A stretch of 64,000 nucleotides of DNA from CAZGRP01 sp964527995 (GTDB taxonomy: Bacteria > Zhuqueibacterota > Zhuqueibacteria > Oceanimicrobiales > CAZGRP01): the NCBI GenBank assembly GCA_964527995.1, contig CAZGRP010000019.1, forward strand, positions 5,807-69,806, in the 5' to 3' direction. The translations under genes and the position numbers were made by a program. Of the stretch, positions 1 to 7,823 are shown piece after piece. Positions within the stretch are counted from its first letter, which is position 1. Each line of letters begins with the position of its first letter. The notes under the pieces are model-generated. The model was not told the origin of the DNA. It saw only the letters and a program-made list of their open reading frames with translations, and ran no database searches.

Positions 1-328
1 CCATGGCGCGGTTGACGTCGGCAAGCACGATCGGCAGCCGGCTGCCGGCGGCCCAGTGCAGCATTTCGTGCATCAAGGCCAGCCCCTGGGACGAAGTGGC
101 TGTGAAGGCGCGGGCACCCCCTGCCGAGGCACCGATGCAACTAGCCATAGCCGAGTGTTCGGATTCCACCTTGATGAACTTCGCCTTCAGCTCGCCTCGG
201 GCGCACAGCTCCGAAAGCTCTTCGACGATCTGCGTCTGTGGTGTAATCGGATAGGCGGCGATCACCTCCACCCGCGACAGGCGGGCGCCGTAGGAGACGG
301 CGTGATTTCCCATCAATACTTTTTTCAT
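1..328 (-). CDS. porA: 2-oxoacid (pyruvate-type):ferredoxin oxidoreductase alpha subunit, 3' part outside window
   Basis: This is the N-terminal 109 codons of the alpha (transketolase pyrimidine-binding-like) subunit of a pyruvate:ferredoxin oxidoreductase family enzyme, which oxidatively decarboxylates a 2-oxoacid to acyl-CoA with ferredoxin as acceptor. The product starts MKKVLMGNHAVSYGARLSRV and carries the family signatures AAYPITPQTQIVE and KVESEHSAMASCIGASAGGARAFTATS. It starts one base after the stop of the upstream oxidoreductase gene, so it is part of the same operon. The beta subunit is expected just beyond the window edge. Confidence 0.93.
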   Translation of the reverse strand, partial: MKKVLMGNHAVSYGARLSRVEVIAAYPITPQTQIVEELSELCARGELKAKFIKVESEHSAMASCIGASAGGARAFTATSSQGLALMHEMLHWAAGSRLPIVLADVNRAM

Positions 329-329
329 C

Positions 330-2090
330 TCAGGCTCCCTCCCGCACCATGCTGATGGCGTTGCGGGGGCATTCGTACGCACAGATCCCGCACCCTTTAC
401 AGTAGTCGTAGTCGATTCGGTAGGCACCGTCGCCGTTGCGCAAAACGGCCAAATCGGGGCAGAACACCAGGCAGTTGTCGCACTGGTTGCAGACCCCGCA
501 GTTGAAGCAGCGTGCCGCCTCGGCCAGCGCTGCCTGGGCGGAGTAGCCGAGATTGACCTCGTCGAATCCGCGTATCCGCTGGCCGACGTCGCGCTCGGGC
601 ATCGGGTGCCGGCGTTCATGCTCGAAGTAGTCCGTGTTCAGATTCTCGAACTTCACCACTTCGGTCAGGTCCACGGCAGGCTCGCCATCCTCCTCGACGT
701 AGCGCCGCATCGACAGGCCGTCACGCCCGCCCACTTTCAGCCGCTGAAGAACGGGGCGTGCATCCTCCCCCTTCAGATAACAGTCGATGGCGATCGCGGC
801 ACGCTTGCCCGAAGCCACCGCGTTCACCACCGTGCGCGGCTGGTCCACTACATCACCACCGGCATAGAACCCCGGAAGCCGGGTGGCGCCGGTGTCGTCG
901 ATGGGCACCAGATCGTTATGGACGGCCAGCTCATCCGGCGCGAAGCCCAAATCGGCCACCTCCCCGATGGCGGCAATGACGGTGTCGACCGGAAGCCGGA
1001 ACTCGGATCCCTCGATCGGGATCGGCCGGCGCCGACCGCTGTCGTCGGGCTTGCCGAGGCGCATTCGCAGGCATTCGATGCCGGTCACTTTGTCGCCTTC
1101 GCTGAGAACGCGCACCGGGGCGGCCAGAGGCAGCAGCTCGATGCCTTCGCGCAGAGCCTCCTCGATTTCATCTTCGATCGCCGGCATCTCCTTGCGCGAC
1201 CGCCGGTAGACGATCTTCACCTCGCTGCCGAGCCGCAAGGCCGAGCGCGCTGCGTCCATGGCTGTGTTGCCGCCGCCGATGACAGCCACCTTCTTTCCGA
1301 GCGCCACCGTCTCACCGCTGTTGATCTTGTGCAAGAGTTCGATGCCGGAGAGCACCCCGGGCAACTCCTCCCCAGGGATGCCGAGGCGGCGACTGCGGTG
1401 AGCGCCGGTGGCGAGAAACACCGCATCGAAGCGCCGCAGCTCCTCCACCGACACGTTGTCGCCGAGGCGGGCGTTGGTCAGCAGAACGACGCCGAGGTCG
1501 CGCAGGCGCTGGATCTCGCGCTCCAGAATGTGTTTCGGCAGGCGGTATTTGGGGATGCCGTAGCGGAGGACGCCGCCCGGCTCGAGCATCGCTTCGAAGA
1601 TGGTCACGCGATAGCCAAGCCGGGCCAGAAAGTAGGCCGCAGCCAGTCCCGCTGGTCCGGAGCCAACCACCGCGATCCGCTGACTCTTGCTGCCGGCCAC
1701 CGGCTTGACCGACAGGCCGCGGTTCAGCCCATAGTCGCCCACAAAGCGCTCGATGTTGTGGATGCCGACCGCATCGTCGAAGTGGAGCCGGTTGCACGCC
1801 GCCTCACACGGATGGTAGCAGACCCGCCCCAGAATGGCGGGAAACGGGTTCTCCCACAGGATCCTCTCCCAGGCCTCGTCCAGCTTTCCCTCCGACAGCA
1901 GGACCATGTAAGCCTCCACATCGGTCCCGGTCGGGCACCCTTCGATGCACGGCGCCGTCTTGTTGTGATAGACCGGTCGCACGTACTTCCAGGTGCCGGT
2001 ACGGTTATAAAGCGTCGTGCCCAAGGAGACGGGCATCAAGGGCATGTCCTCGACGCCCCGGAATTCGATTCGCCTTGTCTTCGTTTTCAC
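330..2090 (-). CDS. NAD(P)H-dependent GltD-like flavoprotein fused to a 2x[4Fe-4S] ferredoxin domain (PorD-type)
   Basis: 586 residues. The N-terminal iron-sulfur domain has CIEGCPTG and CYHPCEAACNR. It is followed by an FAD site (VVGSGPAGLAAAYF), an NAD(P)H site (VIGGGNTAMDAARSALRLG) and a C-terminal bacterial-type ferredoxin with CFNCGVCNQCDNCLVFCP and CKGCGICAYECP. The architecture is a glutamate-synthase small-subunit-like dehydrogenase with the delta (ferredoxin) subunit of pyruvate synthase appended. It probably moves electrons between NAD(P)H and the iron-sulfur chain of the neighbouring oxidoreductase. The open frame extends 50 codons upstream through low-complexity repeat DNA. I chose the GTG at 2090 because AAGGAGG lies seven bases before it; a second GTG at 2093 is also possible. 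Confidence 0.9.
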   Translation of the reverse strand: MKTKTRRIEFRGVEDMPLMPVSLGTTLYNRTGTWKYVRPVYHNKTAPCIEGCPTGTDVEAYMVLLSEGKLDEAWERILWENPFPAILGRVCYHPCEAACNRLHFDDAVGIHNIERFVGDYGLNRGLSVKPVAGSKSQRIAVVGSGPAGLAAAYFLARLGYRVTIFEAMLEPGGVLRYGIPKYRLPKHILEREIQRLRDLGVVLLTNARLGDNVSVEELRRFDAVFLATGAHRSRRLGIPGEELPGVLSGIELLHKINSGETVALGKKVAVIGGGNTAMDAARSALRLGSEVKIVYRRSRKEMPAIEDEIEEALREGIELLPLAAPVRVLSEGDKVTGIECLRMRLGKPDDSGRRRPIPIEGSEFRLPVDTVIAAIGEVADLGFAPDELAVHNDLVPIDDTGATRLPGFYAGGDVVDQPRTVVNAVASGKRAAIAIDCYLKGEDARPVLQRLKVGGRDGLSMRRYVEEDGEPAVDLTEVVKFENLNTDYFEHERRHPMPERDVGQRIRGFDEVNLGYSAQAALAEAARCFNCGVCNQCDNCLVFCPDLAVLRNGDGAYRIDYDYCKGCGICAYECPRNAISMVREGA

Positions 2091-2093
2091 CAC

Positions 2094-2243
2094 GTGCCCT
2101 CCTTGAGGAGAGATGTCAGGTATCAGAAAATGGGGACCAGAAATTGGAAATTGGGCCACACAATCCGCAGTCCGCAATCCGAAATCTGCGACCAACCGCC
2201 TTCTCCCATCTTGCATCGCCCATCTTCCGACCTCCATCAACCA
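2094..2243. repeat. Low-complexity intergenic repeat (direct-repeat words)
   Basis: On the minus strand this spacer is built of repeated words: GGTTGAT/GATGGTT units, GATGGGCGATGCAAGATGGG, GATTTCGGATTGCGGACTG and CCAATTTCCAATTTCTGG. It separates two genes of the same operon. Similar wording occurs at 45700-45750 and next to the gap at 57430-57726, which suggests a dispersed low-complexity class in this genome. The open reading frame through it has no protein-family character. Confidence 0.6.
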
Positions 2244-2813
2244 TCAACCATCAACCACCACCCCATCGCCAATCACCTTCTCATAGGCCTCGCGGGTGGC
2301 GGCGACATTGGCCTCCGGGTCGAGAGGCACCGATTCTTTCACCGCCTCAACGACGGAGTCGAGCTGAACGAGGTCGGTGATTCGGGCAAAGGCTCCGAGG
2401 ATGGCCGTGTTGACGATCGGTTGGGCCGGTGAGCCAAGTCCGTGGGCCAGGGCGATGGCGTTGGCGTCCACCGTGGCGACACGGAACGGCCCCAGGCCGC
2501 TGAACTCCTCCGGCCGGCGATCACTGTTGATCAGGATCACCCCCCCGGACTTGAGGCCCTGGGTGATGTTGACGGCGCTGGTGAGAGTCGGGTCGAGCAC
2601 GATCAACAGGTCAGGCTCGTAGATCTGGCAGCGCAGGTGGATCGGCTTGTCATCGATGCGGGTGAAAGCCGTCACCGGGGCGCCGCGGCGCTCCACCCCG
2701 AAGGCGGGGAAAGACTGCACCCATTTGCCCTCACGGAAGACCGCCATGGCCAGTACCTTCGAGGCGATCACAGCCCCCTGGCCGCCGCGACCGTGTATGC
2801 GTATTTCAATCAT
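2244..2813 (-). CDS. porG: 2-oxoacid:ferredoxin oxidoreductase gamma subunit
   Basis: 189 residues beginning MIEIRIHGRGGQGAVIASKV, the gamma-subunit signature of pyruvate/2-oxoisovalerate ferredoxin oxidoreductases (GRGGQGxV). The gamma domain binds CoA and helps assemble the complex. It continues FPAFGVERRGAPVTAFTRID and DLLIVLDPTL, both typical of the family. It is followed downstream by the fused flavoprotein-ferredoxin and the alpha subunit, giving the order gamma, delta-fusion, alpha. No CDS precedes it for 198 bases, so it probably opens its own transcription unit. Confidence 0.93.
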   Translation of the reverse strand: MIEIRIHGRGGQGAVIASKVLAMAVFREGKWVQSFPAFGVERRGAPVTAFTRIDDKPIHLRCQIYEPDLLIVLDPTLTSAVNITQGLKSGGVILINSDRRPEEFSGLGPFRVATVDANAIALAHGLGSPAQPIVNTAILGAFARITDLVQLDSVVEAVKESVPLDPEANVAATREAYEKVIGDGVVVDG

Positions 2814-2854
2814 CCGCGATCTCCGCTTCTGGCTCGGTGGTTAGATTGATCCCA

Positions 2855-2903
2855 GAAATTCTTCGCTTCGCTCCACTCCGTTCCGCTCGCTCAAAATGAC
2901 AAC
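2855..2903. repeat. Dispersed intergenic repeat (TTTTGAGCGA-type element)
   Basis: The minus strand reads GTCATTTTGAGCGAGCGGAA followed by CGGAGTGGAGCGAAGCGAAG. This matches a class of short self-complementary intergenic repeats (TCATTTTGAGCGAnCGnAGCGAAGAAT) seen in many bacterial genomes. It sits alone in the 198-base spacer between korB and porG. Confidence 0.6.
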
Positions 2904-3011
2904 GGAGTGGACCCAGATGGCTAAAATGCTACGTATGCTCGTCGGTCACCACTTGAGTTTAGCGTTCTTATTGGCCATTGCGCTCTTGTGGTAAGAGTTA
3001 CGACCATCCCT

Positions 3012-3887
3012 TCATGCGGCTTTGGCTCGCTCCTGTGCCGGGCGATACTGATCCACCAGAGCCTGCCAATCGTGGCCACCCTTCTGCTGCGCCTTGCGGC
3101 GGATCTGTTCCAGCCGCTCCTCGTAGGTCGGTTCCTCCCTGCGGTAGATCACCCCCATCGAGATGCGACCTTCCTCGTGGGCGATCTGCCACGCCGCCTC
3201 AAGGGAGGTCGGATCGTACTCGGCCGGCAGATCTACGGCCAGCGACCGGATGATGTCGAACTGGTCCCGGCCGACGAAGGTGACGCAAGGACTGAGGACC
3301 TGCACGAACGAGAACCCCTTGTGCTGGATGGCCTGCACCAGAAGATCGGCCACCTGCTTGCCGTTGCCGGAGAACCCGCGGGCGTAGAAGGTGACACCGT
3401 AGCTCAGCGCCACTTTGAGCGGATTGATGGGTGAATCGATGACACCGTAGGGCGACGTCTTGGTCGACAGGTCGAGGCCGGTCGTCGGCGAAGTTTGTCC
3501 CTTGGTCATCCCGTAGATGCCGTTGTCCATCATCACGTAGGTGAGATCGGGATTGCGCCGGGCGGCGTGCGGCAGGTGGCCGGCGCCGATGCTGAGACCG
3601 TCGCCATCGCCGCCGACAGCGATCACGGTTGTGGCCGGCCTGCCGAACTTCACGCCCTGCGCCAGCGGCAGAGCGCGGCCGTGGATGCCGTTGAATCCGT
3701 ACGTCGCCACATAGCCCGGCAGTCGACTCGAACAGCCGATTCCTGAAACAATGGCCACCTCCTCGGGCGGCAGCCGTAGCTCACTTATAGCCCGATAGAT
3801 GGCATTGAGCACACCGAAGTCGCCGCAGCCGGGACACCAGACCGGCTTCAGGCCACTTCGATAGGCCTTGGGCGTGTAGACTTCCAC
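3012..3887 (-). CDS. korB: 2-oxoglutarate-type:ferredoxin oxidoreductase beta subunit
   Basis: 291 residues. It is the thiamine-diphosphate-binding beta subunit, with PVWCPGCGDFGVLNA near residue 20, the GDGDGLSIGAGH Mg-ThDP motif near residue 95 and DNGIYGMTKGQTSPTT. The product pairs with the fused gamma-alpha subunit encoded immediately upstream to oxidise a 2-oxoacid, 2-oxoglutarate being most usual for this pair. Its start overlaps the 3' end of korA by 40 bases. The overlap keeps the canonical N-terminus (TPKAYRSGLKPVWCPGCGD), so I regard it as real. Confidence 0.94.
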   Translation of the reverse strand: MEVYTPKAYRSGLKPVWCPGCGDFGVLNAIYRAISELRLPPEEVAIVSGIGCSSRLPGYVATYGFNGIHGRALPLAQGVKFGRPATTVIAVGGDGDGLSIGAGHLPHAARRNPDLTYVMMDNGIYGMTKGQTSPTTGLDLSTKTSPYGVIDSPINPLKVALSYGVTFYARGFSGNGKQVADLLVQAIQHKGFSFVQVLSPCVTFVGRDQFDIIRSLAVDLPAEYDPTSLEAAWQIAHEEGRISMGVIYRREEPTYEERLEQIRRKAQQKGGHDWQALVDQYRPAQERAKAA

Positions 3888-5632
3888 TGTGAACGCACCT
3901 CTTCAATGGCTTGGACGATTTCGTGCACTTTGAACGGCGCCGCGCCGGTGCGCTTGGTCACCCAGGTGCGCTCCGGCAGGGCCACCTCGCTGCGTAGATA
4001 GCGATAGAACTGCCCCTGATGAGAAAGCTCGACGATGAGCAGGGCATTGAGCCGGTCGACGAAACGCTGGATCTCCACACCCGGCAGCGGCGCCAGCCGC
4101 CGCGGCACCAGAGCGGAGATCTCGGTTCCTTCGGCGCGGAAATGGCGCAACGCCTCCTCCACGGCTCCCTTGGTAGACCCCCAGGCAAGCACACCGATCG
4201 GGGCATCCGCCGGGCCGGCACGCCACAGAAGGGCATCCTCCCTGGCGTCCAGGGTTGCCAGCTTGCGCGCTCGCTTGTCGGCCATTTTATCATGCCACTC
4301 GGCGTCGGATGTCGGCCGCCCGGCCTCATCATGCTCGATCCCGGCCGCCGTGTACATTCCGCCTTTGATTCCCGGGTGCGAAAACGGCGACACGCCGGTC
4401 TCGGTCAGCCGGAATCGCTTGAAGTCGGCCAGTTCTTCGGGCGTCGGCCTCAGCCGCTCGATGACCTGGGAACGGAACTGTTCGAAGTCGATTTCGGGAA
4501 TCACTTCCAGCCGCTGGCCGAGGAACTGATCCGACAGAATGATGACGGGCACCTGGTACTTCTCGCTCAGGTAGAAGGCGTGCACCGCCACAGCGAAGGC
4601 GTCGGCCACATCCGTCGGCGCCAGCACCACGCGAGGAACATCGCCGTGGCCGCCGAAAACGGCATGGAAGAGGTCTGCCTGGGTGGTCTTTGTCGGTATC
4701 CCCGTGCTTGGTCCGCCGCGCTGGACGTTGGCGATCACCACCGGGATCTCGGCCATCGCCGCCAGATCGATCGATTCCGTCATCAGCGACAGGCCGGGTC
4801 CCGAGGTGGCCGTCATCGCCTTCTGGCCGGCGAAGGAGGCACCGATGGCCATGGTCAGAGCCGCAATCTCGTCCTCCGTCTGGATGAAGGTGCCGTCGAA
4901 TTTCGGCAGGTGTTTGGCCATCCACTCCATGATTTCGCTTGCCGGGGTGATCGGATAGCCGGCATAGAAACGGACCCCGGCAAACAACGCTCCCATCGCC
5001 AGCGCATCATTGCCCGTGACTACCAGTTTCTTCGTGGGTGACCCCGGCGCAAAGTTCGGCTGCTCCGACGCGCCCTGCTGCCGGCCGAGGGCCAATCCTG
5101 CCTGGAAGGCCTTCAGGTTGCCCTGCAGCACCTCCTTGCCTTTGCGGCCGAACCGCTGTTCGATGGCTCGGCGGAAACCGTCCTCGGGCAGCCCAAACCA
5201 GCCCACTACCACGCCCAGCGCCACCAGGTTTTTGGCCAGCGTCGTGCCGGCCTGCTCGCGGGCCTGATCGGAGAAGGGTCTCTCAGAAAAACGAACCCCC
5301 TGCGGAAAAGGTAGTTCAGCAGGGGGTTTATCGCCAGCATCGTAGAAGACCATGGCGTCGTCGGCTAGAATCAACTCCTTCTCGAAGCGCGGGAAGTTTT
5401 CCCAGCTTAGCACGACGAGAGCATCGAGAGAATCCCCCTGGGAAAGCACCGGAGCGCTGTTCAACCGCACCTGCGCGGCGCTCTCGCCGCCGCGGATCTG
5501 CGGACCATAGCTCTTGATCATCATGCTGTGAAACCCCTCTGCCGCCATGGCCCACACCAGGATCTCACCGGCGCTGATGACGCCCTCTCCGCCACTCCCG
5601 ACAATTCCAATCGTTAGATCGAGCGACTTCAT
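3848..5632 (-). CDS. korA: 2-oxoglutarate-type:ferredoxin oxidoreductase, fused gamma-alpha subunit
   Basis: 594 residues. The N-terminal gamma domain (about 1-190; IGIVGSGGEGVISAGEI) is fused to an alpha domain starting with GNDALAMGALFAGVRFYAGY and PITPASEIMEWMAKHLP. TSGPGLSLMTESIDLAAMAE and QRGGPSTGIPTKTTQADL are diagnostic for KorA/VorB-type alpha chains. With KorB it forms a heterodimer that couples CoA-dependent oxidative decarboxylation to ferredoxin reduction, or the reverse carboxylation. It is the first gene of the korAB unit, and a TATAAT sequence sits about 150 bases upstream. Confidence 0.95.
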   Translation of the reverse strand: MKSLDLTIGIVGSGGEGVISAGEILVWAMAAEGFHSMMIKSYGPQIRGGESAAQVRLNSAPVLSQGDSLDALVVLSWENFPRFEKELILADDAMVFYDAGDKPPAELPFPQGVRFSERPFSDQAREQAGTTLAKNLVALGVVVGWFGLPEDGFRRAIEQRFGRKGKEVLQGNLKAFQAGLALGRQQGASEQPNFAPGSPTKKLVVTGNDALAMGALFAGVRFYAGYPITPASEIMEWMAKHLPKFDGTFIQTEDEIAALTMAIGASFAGQKAMTATSGPGLSLMTESIDLAAMAEIPVVIANVQRGGPSTGIPTKTTQADLFHAVFGGHGDVPRVVLAPTDVADAFAVAVHAFYLSEKYQVPVIILSDQFLGQRLEVIPEIDFEQFRSQVIERLRPTPEELADFKRFRLTETGVSPFSHPGIKGGMYTAAGIEHDEAGRPTSDAEWHDKMADKRARKLATLDAREDALLWRAGPADAPIGVLAWGSTKGAVEEALRHFRAEGTEISALVPRRLAPLPGVEIQRFVDRLNALLIVELSHQGQFYRYLRSEVALPERTWVTKRTGAAPFKVHEIVQAIEEVRSQWKSTRPRPIEVA

Positions 5633-5781
5633 GGGTAACGCCGTCTCCCATCAAATTCAGCGTTCAAGAATCAACCGAAAGCGGAATGCGAGTTGCTCTC
5701 GCTTTTCTTCTCGTACGACACCGCATCCCGAAGCAGCTCCTTTGAGCCAGCTTCCCGGCCAATGCCTCCGATCCATACGCA

Positions 5782-5787
5782 ATTATA
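5782..5787 (-). promoter_or_regulatory. Candidate -10 element upstream of korA
   Basis: A perfect TATAAT lies on the minus strand in the 298-base spacer between ptsI and korA. The -35 region 17-18 bases upstream (TCGTAT/CGTATG) is poor, so the assignment is weak. The rest of the spacer holds a 6-bp inverted repeat (TCTCAA..TTGAGA, near 5896) and no convincing ORF. Confidence 0.3.
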
Positions 5788-5930
5788 ATGCCGAAACCCA
5801 GCCCCATACGACGGCGGGCTACTCGATGGGAAATCAAGGAGTTATGAACCCGCAATTCTCATCTTGGAACAACTTCGGGCCGGAAACTCTCTCAAAATTG
5901 AGAATGGCATTTTCGATGATGAGAAAATCG

Positions 5931-7697
5931 TCAGGTCGGCGCAATCGGGAAGGCTTCGGACAGGATGTGGCGGATCTCGTCGGCAGTCTCCGCCGCCAGT
6001 GCCTGCCGGGCCACCTCTTCCGCAACGGACGCGTCGAGCTCACGGATGACCCGCTTCACCTGCAAAAGGAACGCCGGGCTCATGCTCAAATGCCGGTAGC
6101 CCAGGCCGACCAAGAGCGGCACATAGCTCATATCTCCAGCCATCTCGCCGCAGACGCTGACTTCCTTGCCGTGTCGCGCTGCCGCCTGCTGCACCATGTG
6201 CAGGAGTTGGATGACAGCCGGTTCCAGCGGCTCATAGAGATGGCTGACACGCTCGTTCCCGCGATCGACCGCCAGGGTGTACTGGATCAGGTCGTTGGTG
6301 CCGACGCTGAAGAAGTCCACCTCCCGGGCGAGATTCCCGGCAGTGATCGCCGCCGACGGGACCTCGATCATGACTCCGAACAGCACGTTCTCCCCGAACT
6401 CCCGTCCCTCCTCGCGCAACTCCTGCCGCGCCTCTTCGAGAAGAGCCTTGGCCTGGCGCACCTCGCGAATGCTTGACACCAGCGGCAACATGACGCGCAC
6501 CGGCCCGGCGGCAGCGGCACGCAGTATGGCGCGCAATTGCTCCTTGAATACGCGTGGCTGTCGCAGCGACACGCGGATCGCACGCCAGCCGAGATAAGGG
6601 TTGGGCTCGCGTTCGTCGATGGCAGCAGGCGAGTATTTGTCGCCGCCAAGATCCAATGTCCGAATGGTCACCGGCCGCGGCGCCATCTTCTCTACGGCGG
6701 CCCGATAGTGTTCCAGCTGCTCCTCCTCGTTGGGGAATTGGTCGCCGATGAGGAAATAGAGTTCAGTGCGAAAGAGCCCGATACCGTCGGCGTGAACGGC
6801 GACCGCCTCCTCGACATCCGCCTCATTGGCGACATTGGCCAGCAACTGCACCCTGTGGCCGTCGCGCGTTACGGCGGGGACCCGGGCGAGCGCCCGTTCG
6901 TCTTTGCCCGACAGGATAAAGGCAGCAGCACGGCGACGGCGATCGCGTACCTCGTTCCGGCTGGGCCGCAGGATGACTTCGCCGCGATAGCCGTCTACCA
7001 GCACCGTAACGCCAAGGGGTAACTGGCGGACTGCATCCATCACACCGCTGACCAGGGGCACACCAAGCGATCGTGCCAGGATCGCCGCATGCGATGTCTT
7101 GCCGCCCCGCTCGGTCACAAACCCCTTCACCTTGTGGCGGTCGAGGGTCCAGGTTATCGACGGCGCCAGCTCTTCGGCCACCACAATCATCTCGTCGGCC
7201 TCTCCTTCGAGACTGCACGCCAGCTCTGTGCCCCGCAACTGGCGGACCACGCGCCGGCCGATGTCTCGGATGTCACGGGCACGCTCCCGCATGTAGCTAT
7301 TCTCGGCTTTCGACAAGCTCGATGCTGCTTCCTCTACGACCTTGCTGATCACCTCTTCGAGGCTGACACGATGGTGCAGGAGCCGGCGCTGCACCTCGTC
7401 GAGAAAGTACTGGTCATCCAGGAGCAACAGTTGCACATCGAGAATCGCCGCCGCCTCGGGCCCCATCTGTTCGGTGACGCGCTCCTTTAACTGCACAAAA
7501 TGCTCACGGGTCTCGGTGATCGCTTGCCTGAGACGTTCCAACTCCCTGTCGATCGCCTCCTTGTCGAGCCCGATATTGCCCTCCGGCAGCTCGATCTCCT
7601 GCCGTAGAAGGCAGACAGCGCCAACCGCCACGCCGGGCGAAACCGGGATGCCACGCAGGACTTTCCTTTTCTTGCTGCTCGACGATGCCCGTCGCAT
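5931..7697 (-). CDS. ptsI: Phosphoenolpyruvate-protein phosphotransferase (PTS enzyme I)
   Basis: 588 residues, the usual size for enzyme I, which autophosphorylates from PEP and passes the phosphate to HPr. Seen in sequence: the phospho-histidine motif GGKTSHAAILARSLGVP (about residue 190), RTLDLGGDKYSP, the TIM-barrel signature GIMIEVPSAA variant (FGVMIEVPSAAI) and DFFSVGTNDLIQYTLAVDRGN with VCGEMAGD near the C-terminus. I use the ATG at 7697 with AGGGAT upstream; a TTG six codons earlier is possible. No HPr or EII genes are visible nearby, so a regulatory PTS role is as likely as sugar uptake. Confidence 0.95.
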   Translation of the reverse strand: MRRASSSSKKRKVLRGIPVSPGVAVGAVCLLRQEIELPEGNIGLDKEAIDRELERLRQAITETREHFVQLKERVTEQMGPEAAAILDVQLLLLDDQYFLDEVQRRLLHHRVSLEEVISKVVEEAASSLSKAENSYMRERARDIRDIGRRVVRQLRGTELACSLEGEADEMIVVAEELAPSITWTLDRHKVKGFVTERGGKTSHAAILARSLGVPLVSGVMDAVRQLPLGVTVLVDGYRGEVILRPSRNEVRDRRRRAAAFILSGKDERALARVPAVTRDGHRVQLLANVANEADVEEAVAVHADGIGLFRTELYFLIGDQFPNEEEQLEHYRAAVEKMAPRPVTIRTLDLGGDKYSPAAIDEREPNPYLGWRAIRVSLRQPRVFKEQLRAILRAAAAGPVRVMLPLVSSIREVRQAKALLEEARQELREEGREFGENVLFGVMIEVPSAAITAGNLAREVDFFSVGTNDLIQYTLAVDRGNERVSHLYEPLEPAVIQLLHMVQQAAARHGKEVSVCGEMAGDMSYVPLLVGLGYRHLSMSPAFLLQVKRVIRELDASVAEEVARQALAAETADEIRHILSEAFPIAPT

Positions 7698-7823
7698 CCG
7701 GTGATCCCTATTCAAGATTCATCTCTTCGCTGCCCCCTGTTTGGTATGCCGCAGAGCAGGGGAACGTTCCGTTCCGGGGTTTTCCCGCATTCACCACAGC
7801 ACAAGATCCCCATCTCCCACCCA

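Noticed and set aside
606..2432. 608-codon plus-strand open frame, and similar long plus frames at 7701-9383, 12932-14377, 16069-17319 and 17542-19140
   Set aside because: They are mirrors of well-conserved minus-strand genes, a common effect of high GC. Their products show no family motifs, and no ribosome site or partner gene supports them.
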